This document shows, in pieces, positions 45,561 to 53,506 of a stretch of DNA of 64,000 bases. Position 1 is the stretch's first letter. Every line of letters starts with the position of its first letter. Made by a program: the position numbers and the translations under genes. Below the pieces are notes generated by a model. That model was not told the DNA's origin, ran no database searches, and saw only the letters and a list, made by a program, of their open reading frames with translations. Location of the stretch: the NCBI RefSeq assembly GCF_900168015.1, contig NZ_FUYR01000003.1, positions 186,001 to 250,000 of the forward strand. The letters run 5' to 3'. This DNA is from Daejeonella lutea. GTDB lineage: Bacteria; Bacteroidota; Bacteroidia; Sphingobacteriales; Sphingobacteriaceae.

Positions 45561-47756
45561 TTATTCAACAACAGTTGCTAGCTCGATCTGCTCGGTTACT
45601 TTTCCTTCAGGTTTCACCTTGTTTAGCACCCATCCTATAAATTTCCCATTTATAGTGGAAAGGTAATGTATATGTTGTTTTTTCGCTGCAGTTATTGATT
45701 GATCAGCCTGAAACACACTTAAGGTTTTGTCTGAAAATAGAATCCACTCTTTAGCTTTATTAAGAGATTCAAGTGGCGGTGTCTCAACAATTATTACATC
45801 AAAGATAGTTTTCAATTCATCCAAACGTTCCTTGATGATCTTTTCATCGGCTAATTCAAACAATGATTTATCCCCGCCGCGATTTCCCATAACCATTATC
45901 CCCGCATTAAAGTCGGCACCGGGAATTTCTCCGGTTTTTAGGTAATCTTCAATAAACAATTTGGTGTTCGAATTTTCCGTTACTGATGAATGGTCAAAGT
46001 TGCCATCTACTAGTAAAACCTTTTTACTAACCATCACGTAAGTATAAGCAATACATGCTGCTATTAGGGTTTTGCCTTCACCCTCGCCTATGCTTGTGAT
46101 GTTGAGAATGCTTCCCCGGTTACCCGACAATGCAAGCTCTTTGTTTACTTCAAATCGCGTAGAACGTAGTTGTTTTTTAAACTCTTTCATTTCCGCGGTT
46201 CCATGTAAGTTTTTCCAAATACCCTTCAGATCCAACGTCCTTTTGCCAACAAGATTTAAATATCCTAAAACGGGAATTTGGGTTGCTGCAGCCAATTCCA
46301 TAGGACGCCGGATTCGATCGTCCAGGTAAAAAATGACGAAGAAAACCAGCAGGCAAAATGCACCACTTATAATCCCGCTCAAGAGTACTAACAACATCTT
46401 TTTAGATGGCTGAGCCAATCCAGGCATAGCCACGAGTGTCTGGCGAAGCTTAATAGGGAACTCAGATTCCATTTTAATCTGATTATACTGAGTTAAAAGG
46501 TCCTGATATTCTTTACTTACCGTCTCGATATTTCGATCAAAAGATTGGATTACCGCTTCATGCGGTACTAGATTGTCAAACTTTCTTCCGATAAAGTTCA
46601 GGTGTCTTTTTAGTGAATTAAGACCATAGGTTGCGAGGTCCAGTTGCAGTTGCAGGTTTAACTTTTGCTGCACAAGGTCTTGTTTTGTATTAAGTGGGTT
46701 ATAAATGTACTTATCAGACTGACTATTAATTTGCGACGTTATCACCCTTTGAAGAGAATCAATAGATTTCTTATATGATTCATCGAAGTCATTTTGTACA
46801 TATTTATCATATAATGAATGTATTTCTGCTCGGGTTGATAATATATTCTGATTGATATCTGTCAAAGTAGATTCAAAATACTTTCGATCCTGAGGATCAA
46901 ACCGTTTGTCAATATTAGCAATGGCACCTCGATAAGATATTATGTCTTTTTCTGCCTGCTGAATGCGAAATTCATAATCAGCAGACTGTGTCATTATTTG
47001 TGATGACTGCTCATTCAAATTAAGAATCCTGTTATTGATCTTATATGACCTTAAATTGGCAATACGATTCTGAAGAGTATCTGATTTTTGATTCAAAAGA
47101 TTTTCCAGAAACTTAACAGATGATCGCTGATTCGCCTTAACGAGGGTTGTATAATAGTTAGTGAATTCATCACTTAACGTATTTACGACAAATGCTGAAA
47201 GGTCAGGACTTTCTGATGTATAATCCAGGTTGATAAAATCTGTGGCGCCTAGACGATATACACCCAAAGAGGATTTAATGGATTCGTCGTCATATTCCAT
47301 TGACCTAAGAACCGAATAAAGTCCATTTTGATCAGGGTCTCTTAAATTGAGACTTTCCTTTTTTTGATATTTATCACGGAAAACATCAATCGCATGTTTA
47401 ATCGCATCCTCATTTAACTCTTTTAATAAAGGGCTTTTAGGTTTGAAGGGTTTTGCCGTAAGATCATGGATTATTAATTTGTATGAAACCAAAGTAAGCA
47501 TGCTTTTTGAGCGCATTACTTCAATCATATTGATAAATTTTTGGTTAATCCGTGAATCCTGCAACATCGCATCATCGGTAAATGACATCTGCTGGGTTTC
47601 ATCCACAATACCCGTTGCTATTTGAGCTTCGGACCAGTAAACATCCGGCAAATTCCGAACGATAAAAAACGTCACCATTATGGTCAAAAGTGGGACAATA
47701 ACTACAACCAGGCGATATTTCCAGATGAGAAGAAAGAATTTTTTTAACTCATCCAT
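45561..47756 (-). CDS. Wzc-like polysaccharide co-polymerase with altered kinase domain
   Basis: A 731-residue protein combining a Wzz-type chain-length domain and a BY-kinase-like C-terminal domain. First membrane helix at about 14-33, periplasmic coiled coil at about 205-440, second helix at about 453-477, nucleotide-binding domain from about 540. The P-loop is SIGEGEGKTLIAA (K562, T563). The Walker A' position reads VLLVDGNFDHSS (D584) rather than the usual LLxDxDxR. The Walker B position reads VIIVETPPL with Glu at 658 in place of Asp. The end EQIELATVVE lacks the tyrosine cluster of autokinases. Chain-length control is likely; autokinase activity is doubtful. Confidence 0.88.
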   Translation of the reverse strand: MDELKKFFLLIWKYRLVVVIVPLLTIMVTFFIVRNLPDVYWSEAQIATGIVDETQQMSFTDDAMLQDSRINQKFINMIEVMRSKSMLTLVSYKLIIHDLTAKPFKPKSPLLKELNEDAIKHAIDVFRDKYQKKESLNLRDPDQNGLYSVLRSMEYDDESIKSSLGVYRLGATDFINLDYTSESPDLSAFVVNTLSDEFTNYYTTLVKANQRSSVKFLENLLNQKSDTLQNRIANLRSYKINNRILNLNEQSSQIMTQSADYEFRIQQAEKDIISYRGAIANIDKRFDPQDRKYFESTLTDINQNILSTRAEIHSLYDKYVQNDFDESYKKSIDSLQRVITSQINSQSDKYIYNPLNTKQDLVQQKLNLQLQLDLATYGLNSLKRHLNFIGRKFDNLVPHEAVIQSFDRNIETVSKEYQDLLTQYNQIKMESEFPIKLRQTLVAMPGLAQPSKKMLLVLLSGIISGAFCLLVFFVIFYLDDRIRRPMELAAATQIPVLGYLNLVGKRTLDLKGIWKNLHGTAEMKEFKKQLRSTRFEVNKELALSGNRGSILNITSIGEGEGKTLIAACIAYTYVMVSKKVLLVDGNFDHSSVTENSNTKLFIEDYLKTGEIPGADFNAGIMVMGNRGGDKSLFELADEKIIKERLDELKTIFDVIIVETPPLESLNKAKEWILFSDKTLSVFQADQSITAAKKQHIHYLSTINGKFIGWVLNKVKPEGKVTEQIELATVVE

Positions 47757-47758
47757 AA

Positions 47759-48433
47759 CTACAGAACTTCTTCAAGCTTTTTATTAAGGAGTTCTTCAAG
47801 CAGAGCCTTTGCAGAGAGAAAATTTGATTCTATAGCAATTTTATTCTGCATTGCTGTAGATAATGAATTTTGACCTAGAGTGTAAGAGTCAAAATTAATC
47901 TCGCCTTTTTCATATTTTGTTCTGATGTCACGACTAACATTTTGAATGTCAGATACCAGCTTCGATTGAAGCTTTAGTGCGTTTAACTGCTGTAAGTACG
48001 CGAAATATCTTCGTTTTACTTCGCTCTCGATAGTGAGATAATATTCCTGCTGATCATATTCAGCTATCTTACGTTCAAGTTTTGCCTGTTTAACGTTTGC
48101 AGGCTTCTGTAGTACAGAGCTAAGATTAAAGGAGACACCGGCCTGATAGCCATCGAAAATTATGGGATTATTTAAGTCCAGTGTGTTTTTAGGCTTATAA
48201 ACATAAGTGAAACTGAAAGCGTCCAGCCAGGAAAGTTGTTCTTTCGAAATGTTTGCGTTCGCAATATCAATGCGAGCTTTGTAGGCATTTATACGAGGAT
48301 AATTTTCTTTGGCAGTCGCTATTAATTTCTCGAGATAAACGGTAGAGTAATCAGTGATCGTTTCCTGTGCTTTACAAACGTTGGAAGAGTATAGTACGAA
48401 AAGGATCAATAGTAAAGTATAGTGTTTGCTCAT
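47759..48433 (-). CDS. Half-length TolC-like outer membrane protein
   Basis: A 224-residue secreted protein with a signal peptide (ends CKAQ) and the helix-strand-helix pattern of a single TolC structural repeat: NYPRINAYKARIDIANANIS, then a beta section (FSFTYVYKPKN and YQAGVSFNLSSV), then long helices to the end. Normal TolC proteins are about 430-470 residues with two such repeats, so this is half size. Its ATG overlaps the preceding TGA. In an exopolysaccharide operon it occupies the place where a Wza-type exporter is usual, so it may form the outer-membrane channel as a larger oligomer (inference). Confidence 0.8.
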   Translation of the reverse strand: MSKHYTLLLILFVLYSSNVCKAQETITDYSTVYLEKLIATAKENYPRINAYKARIDIANANISKEQLSWLDAFSFTYVYKPKNTLDLNNPIIFDGYQAGVSFNLSSVLQKPANVKQAKLERKIAEYDQQEYYLTIESEVKRRYFAYLQQLNALKLQSKLVSDIQNVSRDIRTKYEKGEINFDSYTLGQNSLSTAMQNKIAIESNFLSAKALLEELLNKKLEEVL

Positions 48434-49521
48434 TCTTCTTTATGTAAGATTACAGGAATTGTTTGCAATAATATTTGTACGTCAAACCAAAACGAATGCT
48501 TGAGTGCGTAGAAGTTATCGAATTTTTTCCGCTCTCGTTCTGATACGTCTTTCGCTCTGCTCTTAATTTGCCATAATCCCGTAACTCCCGCTGGTCCCAT
48601 AAACCGTAGTGACCATTCATTTGATGTCAGCATTTCAGCCTCATATAAGGGTAGCGGCCGGTTACCCACCAGTGACATTTCTCCCCTTAAGACGTTAAAC
48701 AGTTGCGGGAGTTCATCGATACTAGTTTTCCTGATAAATTTACCAACTAAAGTCGTCCGGGGGTCATCGCCCAATTTGACAAAAACAGGCCGACGTTTAT
48801 CTGTTTCAGCGGAAGAAACATATTTGTTAAGATTAGATAAATCAGTCAGTTGCTTGTCTGCATCAACTCGCATCGACCGAAATTTGTAGAAATTGAATAT
48901 GTTATAACCTGTGCCTACCCGTTTGCTTTTATAAATTACGGGTCCCTTCGAATTCAATTTAATTGCAATTGCAGTTAAAATAAGAATTGGCGAAACTAAA
49001 AGGATTAGAAAAAATGAAACTACAATGTCAAAAACCTTTTTTCCTAAAGGGAATTTATAAGAAATCTCAGCCTCTTTAAGTACTGACAACTGAGGTTTTA
49101 CCAGCTTAAATTTTATTAGAAAATTAATCCGCTCTATTAAATGTTCAGTGGGAAATGGCAGCACATAATAGTCATGGATCTTCAACTGGAGAGCTTTAAG
49201 TTTCCACTCTTTTTTTCGACTACTTGAAAGGAGTACAATTATCAGGTCCTTCCACAGTGGATTCTTCTTTAACTTTTTTATGAATTCAAAGCACTCACCA
49301 TTCGCATCGGTTTCAATTAGTATGACATCCGGCAAGGTCATAATCGACTGGTTGCTCAAATATTCATGTAAGTCATTTAGAACCGAGAACCTGTGTATAT
49401 AAAAGAAATCCGGGAAATCATTTATGATTGGAGCGCATTTGTCAGTCCCCGCATAGAGTAAACTACGCTGAAGATTCTCAACCCGTCTTACAGTAGCTGG
49501 ATTAGTTATTTGCGAGATCAT
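48430..49521 (-). CDS. Polyprenyl glycosylphosphotransferase fused to a degenerate receiver domain
   Basis: A 363-residue initiating sugar transferase. Residues 165-187 form a membrane helix. The catalytic part follows with PVIYKSKRVG, FYKFRSMRVDAD, RKTSIDELPQLFNVLRGEMS and GNRPLPLYE, standard for the WcaJ / CpsE family. The first 140 residues look like a response-regulator receiver fold (LPDVILIETDANG, LIIVLLSSSRKK, YYVLPFP). The phospho-acceptor position is E70, the N-terminal acidic pair is absent and the conserved Lys of K-P-F is L121. It would start synthesis of the lipid-linked repeat unit, perhaps under control of the fused domain. Confidence 0.9.
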   Translation of the reverse strand: MISQITNPATVRRVENLQRSLLYAGTDKCAPIINDFPDFFYIHRFSVLNDLHEYLSNQSIMTLPDVILIETDANGECFEFIKKLKKNPLWKDLIIVLLSSSRKKEWKLKALQLKIHDYYVLPFPTEHLIERINFLIKFKLVKPQLSVLKEAEISYKFPLGKKVFDIVVSFFLILLVSPILILTAIAIKLNSKGPVIYKSKRVGTGYNIFNFYKFRSMRVDADKQLTDLSNLNKYVSSAETDKRRPVFVKLGDDPRTTLVGKFIRKTSIDELPQLFNVLRGEMSLVGNRPLPLYEAEMLTSNEWSLRFMGPAGVTGLWQIKSRAKDVSERERKKFDNFYALKHSFWFDVQILLQTIPVILHKEE

Positions 49522-49888
49522 ATTGGTAAAGCGCTGTGCTGATTGATAGCTTTAGTTCTGTCGGATTGAATGGCTTCTTAAAAAAGTAATCCGCCCGATA
49601 TGGCATCTGTTCCACAATTGTCTCCAGGTTATCTGCTCCAGAGAGTAAAATCACTGGAGTATCTCGGTAAAAACCACTTATTTTAAGATTACGAATGAAC
49701 GACCCGCCGTCTATATAAGGCATCTCCAGGTCCGAGATAATTAAGTCAGGATCGTTACCATCTTCAAGCCATGAAATTGCATCGGCACCATTCTGTTTTA
49801 TGATGAGATTGTATTCCTTGGACAGTATAAAATTGAGCAGTTTCAGGATACTTAGTTCATCATCAACAACCAGAATTTGTCTTTTCAT
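49502..49888 (-). CDS. Stand-alone response regulator receiver at head of the exopolysaccharide operon
   Basis: A single receiver domain of 128 residues with all active-site residues: D9/D10 in VVDDE, phospho-acceptor D53 in LIISDLEMP, S83 in LLSGAD and K105 in FFKKPF. No output domain. Its 3' end overlaps the following sugar transferase gene by 20 bases, and that protein starts with a receiver-like domain of its own. It is the first gene of the operon, so it may control the pathway by protein contact rather than DNA binding. No histidine kinase is nearby. Confidence 0.93.
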   Translation of the reverse strand: MKRQILVVDDELSILKLLNFILSKEYNLIIKQNGADAISWLEDGNDPDLIISDLEMPYIDGGSFIRNLKISGFYRDTPVILLSGADNLETIVEQMPYRADYFFKKPFNPTELKLSISTALYQYDLANN

Positions 49889-50204
49889 AGAATTCGAAAA
49901 ATAGAGATCCTTATATCAAATGAAAGAAGTTATTACCTTACAGCTATCAACCAGTGCACGTTTTGTTTGCACTAAATAGGTATAAAATCCAGTCCCTTAA
50001 AAATACTATTTTTTTGAAACCTAAACCAACTAATCCCAATTTATTACGACAGGATAGACAAGGGGAATGCCAGAGATAAAAATGCCCTTTAGGTTATGTA
50101 TATTGACATTTTCGATTAGCGGAATCTCAGTTCGAGGAAAATATTCCACAAATGTGGTAAAATATTTACCACATATTTTTGAGCCTGAATTTAGGGGGTA
50201 AAAA
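49889..50204. promoter_or_regulatory. Intergenic region ahead of the exopolysaccharide operon
   Basis: A 316-base AT-rich gap between the rhodanese gene and the response regulator gene (both minus strand), so it should hold the terminator of the first and promoter of the second. Visible dyads are AGTGCA/TGCACT (49953-49973) and the CCACA-type cluster listed separately. No open frame of note and no recognised riboswitch. Confidence 0.5.
50146..50173. promoter_or_regulatory. Cluster of inverted CCACA/TGTGG half-sites
   Basis: CCACA-AA-TGTGG (50146-50157) overlaps TGTGGTAAA-ATA-TTTACCACA (50153-50173), giving three alternating CCACA half-sites and one perfect 9-bp inverted repeat. It lies about 30 bases after the rhodanese stop and 260 bases upstream of the response regulator start. 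It could be a terminator hairpin of the rhodanese gene or a protein-binding site for the operon. Confidence 0.5.
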
Positions 50205-50699
50205 CTAGTTGTTCGAGAGCATTGGATAGCCTTTCGCGATCCAGTTTTGCTTGATATTTACAGGTATATTAAGGAGCTTTCCATTATGAAAACCCATTTG
50301 TTTCATCATGCTGAATGCAGGCCGAATGTTAGGACATTTGTCGAAAGGACAACACCCGCAATAGATGACTACTTTGGTATTTTTTGGGACCGACTTTAAT
50401 TGTGCCTGCAGCTTATCTACATTCTCTTTTTTACTTGCTGCACCCATAGACTTAGCGCCCTGAATGTTTTCTACTACACCAATGTTTAAGATAAGGGGAT
50501 GGGAACTCTTTTTACCTTTTAAAATTGAGGCTAACTCGGCAGGCTCAATAAGATCTTTGGATGTCCAAAGGTTGGGTTTATCAAGTGACACTGCAGATCC
50601 CTGAGATATCTGTGCTTTTGCAATGTTTGAAACCGCCATGGTACAAAACAGCACGATCAAGGAAAAGTATTTTATCACGGAAATCGATTTATTTTTCAT
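50205..50699 (-). CDS. Exported rhodanese-like protein
   Basis: A 164-residue protein with an N-terminal signal peptide (about 1-29) and a rhodanese-like domain. The candidate active-site loop is VVIYCGCCPFDKCPN, with four cysteines where single-Cys rhodaneses have C-x5-R/T. IRPAFSMMKQMGFHNGKLL is the usual continuation. It may transfer sulfur or bind a metal or thiol ligand in the periplasm. A TauE/SafE-type permease gene lies 139 bases upstream on the same strand, suggesting a shared role in sulfur compound handling. Confidence 0.8.
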   Translation of the reverse strand: MKNKSISVIKYFSLIVLFCTMAVSNIAKAQISQGSAVSLDKPNLWTSKDLIEPAELASILKGKKSSHPLILNIGVVENIQGAKSMGAASKKENVDKLQAQLKSVPKNTKVVIYCGCCPFDKCPNIRPAFSMMKQMGFHNGKLLNIPVNIKQNWIAKGYPMLSNN

Positions 50700-50838
50700 G
50701 TCGGTTCAGTATTGGGAAATCAAACGCTGTTATTTAGGTAGATATTGCCGCTAGTGCCTTAATTCTTAAAACTCATAGTGTTCGGACATTCAAAAATACA
50801 TAGAAAATCATTTTATAAATTACCTTGACTCGATACTG

Positions 50839-51618
50839 CTAAAATATAATCTCCTTTGCGAGGATAAACACTCCGGTGAGTAGAAGGAACCATCCAAATA
50901 TTTTCTTAATTCTGGAACCGGGCAATCTCCCTGAAAGCCAGTTGCCCAGAAAGGTGCCGGAAATACTCAAGGATGTTATGGATAATAATGTGACCCAATT
51001 GATAGGATGGTGAAACAGATCTCCTGCAAATCCTACGAGGGAGTTCAAAGCAATGATCAATAATGAGGATCCGACAGCAATTTTAATGTCGAGGGAGGCA
51101 TAGAAAATAAGTGCCGGAATAATTATGAAACCTCCGCCCGCACCAAGTAAGCCCGACACAACTCCTACCAATATACCCAAAAGTATAAGGCCCTGGGTCT
51201 GCGGCAATACTGGCCGCCTGATCTCCTGGGGTTTTAATATGCCAATGGCCGCTGCGATCATTAAAATCGCGAATAAGATGAGTGTTACAATTCCCCGGTA
51301 AATTACGATATCACCGTACTGAAAGATAACCTCTGGGATGGATGGTATCAGGAATTTCCTGATCAAATAAACTGTTAGCAGTGAAGGCAGGCCAAATGTG
51401 AAAGCTACCTTAAAATTAATTTCGTGCTTCATCCATTTTTGTACCGCACCGACCGCGCTGGTTGAACCTACTATAAAGAGGGAATATGCTGTTGCCAGAA
51501 CGGGTTCGATGTGAAAAAAGTAAACCAGAATAGGAACTGTCAATACAGAACCGCCTCCGCCAATCATTCCCAGGGAGATGCCGATAAACAATGACGCAAA
51601 ATAACCAGCGATCTCCAT
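50839..51618 (-). CDS. TauE/SafE-family permease
   Basis: A 259-residue integral membrane protein with about eight helices in two similar halves: SLFIGISLGMIGGGGSVLTV at the start and GILVGVVSGLLGAGGGFIII in the second half, both matching the TauE/SafE signature. It would export sulfite or another small sulfur anion. It is a shorter and different paralogue of the protein at 20.7-21.7 kb. The neighbouring rhodanese gene supports a sulfur-related role. Confidence 0.92.
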   Translation of the reverse strand: MEIAGYFASLFIGISLGMIGGGGSVLTVPILVYFFHIEPVLATAYSLFIVGSTSAVGAVQKWMKHEINFKVAFTFGLPSLLTVYLIRKFLIPSIPEVIFQYGDIVIYRGIVTLILFAILMIAAAIGILKPQEIRRPVLPQTQGLILLGILVGVVSGLLGAGGGFIIIPALIFYASLDIKIAVGSSLLIIALNSLVGFAGDLFHHPINWVTLLSITSLSISGTFLGNWLSGRLPGSRIKKIFGWFLLLTGVFILAKEIIF

Positions 51619-51839
51619 AACAGAATTTTAAATCAAATATGAGAAAGAATTGTGTGACTACTCGATTTAAAAAACGGGTCGCCATGAAATCCGTATTGTA
51701 GACTATTTAGAAATGGTGTGTTTATTTTCTGACACATCTAAGTAGCTGGTTAATAGTGCTATTGAAAAATGAAAAAATAAATACCCATTTTGATATCGTG
51801 GTGCTTATTTTCCACGAAACAGGTTCTTGCCCGTTAATC

Positions 51840-51870
51840 TTTGGCTTGGTTTTCGAGGATGATAGATTAC
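51840..51870 (+). promoter_or_regulatory. Candidate Bacteroidota-type promoter
   Basis: TTTG at 51840-51843 and TAGATTAC at 51863-51870, separated by 19 bases, approximate the -33 TTTG / -7 TAnnTTTG consensus of this phylum. The second element matches imperfectly. The downstream ATG is at 51888. Confidence 0.35.
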
Positions 51871-51887
51871 ACAAAAACTAATTCGCC

Positions 51888-52187
51888 ATGGCAAGAAGTA
51901 AAATCACTGCTATAAAAGACTGGATGAAAGGTATGGGCTTTAAACTAATTAAGTCTCATGTCATCAATGGCAGATCAACCAAAATTAACTACTATAGTTT
52001 AGGCAGCTTCGGCATTTACGAAGAAATCTCTAAAGGTATTAAGGGCGGGAAGAAAATAGCAGGAGATAAGCTTCGTTTTATTTCATGGACACCATGGGGC
52101 GTAGATTTTGAGGTGAATTCAGTGAACGACCTCAGTAAAGCTTATCAGGATTCCATCAGCTATAATCCTGACGTGGTATTTGGTTGA
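51888..52187 (+). CDS. Small hypothetical protein, 99 aa
   Basis: Begins MARSKITAIKDWMKGMGFKL. It is soluble and basic at the N-terminus, with beta-strand-like centre (YYSLGSFGIYEEI, LRFISWTPWGVDFEV) and no signal peptide or membrane segment. No family recognised. Its stop lies six bases before the convergent N-acetylglucosamine kinase stop. It is followed and preceded by unrelated genes. A possible promoter lies just upstream, which supports expression. Function unknown. Confidence 0.65.
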   Translation: MARSKITAIKDWMKGMGFKLIKSHVINGRSTKINYYSLGSFGIYEEISKGIKGGKKIAGDKLRFISWTPWGVDFEVNSVNDLSKAYQDSISYNPDVVFG

Positions 52188-52192
52188 TCATT

Positions 52193-53050
52193 CTACAGAC
52201 TCTTTACTTCATTGTTGAGAATAAAACTGGAAAGTTCCTCGATAGGGTGCTTTAGGATTTTCCCTACCCGCACACCTTTTTCTTCGCAAACTTTGGTGAG
52301 TATCTCCTTGAAATGAAATGCTATTGACCCGACGAAATGGCAAACTTGCTTGTCATAGTCAGGGTAGGATTTTATGTTGGTCTCGACGAACTCATCAAAG
52401 CCAACAGTCAGCATTTTAATGATAAAAGGGTGATCTACATGGTCACTCATAAATGGCGCAAATGATGCCAGAAATGAGTTAGGTGCTGGTTGCTGGTAAA
52501 TACGCTTGATAACGGATTCCTTATCTACGTTGTACTTTTTCTTAAACGATACAGATAACTCTTCCGGCATCGTACCATAGAGATAGGAAGTTAAGAGCTT
52601 TCTGCCAAAATTGGTCCCTGATCCTTCATCACCCAGGATATATCCTAAGCCGTGTTTGCTTTCATGGATCTTAGTACCATCGAAATATGAGATATTGGAT
52701 CCCGTGCCTAAAATACAGCATATACCTTCAGAAGCACCGCATGTTGCGTATATCGACGCAATGATATCAATATCGACACTGACAAACGCATTCTTAAAGA
52801 CTTTGGAAAGTGCATTTGAGATTATTTCCCTCCTGTCCGGGCTGGAACATCCCGCACCAAAGAAATAGATCTCCTTAACCTCGTCAACATACGGCTGAAT
52901 TTCACTTGCATTCTGGAAAACCTGCGTAATTTCTTTCTCTGATAGAAAAAATGGATTTATTCCTTTTGTCCTGAAGTGAATGGTTTGGTTGTCCGGACGT
53001 GTTAATATCCAGTCGGCTTTCGTCGAGCCGCTGTCAGCAACTAATAACAT
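52193..53050 (-). CDS. N-acetylglucosamine kinase, BadF/BadG family
   Basis: A 285-residue ASKHA-fold kinase. LLVADSGSTKADW (phosphate loop) opens the protein. ICCILGTGSNISYFDG is the second nucleotide-binding motif, and HGLGYILGDEGSGTNFGRKL is the sugar-kinase signature with catalytic Asp region. Proteins of this length and motif set in Bacteroidota are annotated as N-acetylglucosamine kinases, phosphorylating GlcNAc from cell-wall or chitin breakdown. It follows a lone response regulator gene by 9 bases. Confidence 0.9.
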   Translation of the reverse strand: MLLVADSGSTKADWILTRPDNQTIHFRTKGINPFFLSEKEITQVFQNASEIQPYVDEVKEIYFFGAGCSSPDRREIISNALSKVFKNAFVSVDIDIIASIYATCGASEGICCILGTGSNISYFDGTKIHESKHGLGYILGDEGSGTNFGRKLLTSYLYGTMPEELSVSFKKKYNVDKESVIKRIYQQPAPNSFLASFAPFMSDHVDHPFIIKMLTVGFDEFVETNIKSYPDYDKQVCHFVGSIAFHFKEILTKVCEEKGVRVGKILKHPIEELSSFILNNEVKSL

Positions 53051-53059
53051 AGTAAATCT

Positions 53060-53452
53060 TTAAATTTCTTCAAGTATCTGGTTGGTTAAAGGCTTACCTA
53101 TAAACCTAGATACAAGATGATTTTCATTTATCCTTTTTATATCCTTAGGGTCAAGTGATGAAGAAAGGACAAAAATCTTAATTAAATCTGGTTTCAAGTT
53201 CGGGAGTTCGATAAGGGATCTCAAAAATTCAAATCCATTCATTATCGGCATCCTCAAATCAAGGAATATTACTTCGGGAACATCGTTTCCGGTAACTAAT
53301 GAGTTACGGACGAATTCGAAAGCCTCTTCAGGGGAATCAATGACAGTGATCGTTTCTGCGTAATGGGCGTTGTCCAATATTTTACGATTGATCAAATTGT
53401 CTATATGATTATCGTCAATGAGAAGAACATTTTTATATCGGTACGAATTCAT
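53060..53452 (-). CDS. Stand-alone response regulator receiver
   Basis: A 130-residue receiver domain from the ATG at 53452; an in-frame GTG at 53479 would add nine residues. VLLIDDNHIDNLINRKIL holds D13/D14, VIFLDLRMPIMNGFEFL holds phospho-acceptor D65, and FVLSSS and FIGKPL provide the conserved Ser and Lys. This is the RcpA-like receiver group common in Bacteroidota. No output domain. It lies downstream of the TolC gene of the efflux operon and directly upstream of the GlcNAc kinase. No histidine kinase nearby. Confidence 0.92.
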   Translation of the reverse strand: MNSYRYKNVLLIDDNHIDNLINRKILDNAHYAETITVIDSPEEAFEFVRNSLVTGNDVPEVIFLDLRMPIMNGFEFLRSLIELPNLKPDLIKIFVLSSSLDPKDIKRINENHLVSRFIGKPLTNQILEEI

Positions 53453-53506
53453 CCAACCAAAAATACTAAATCTTTGCACTTTAGCAAATAATCCACTGCT
53501 ATGGGC

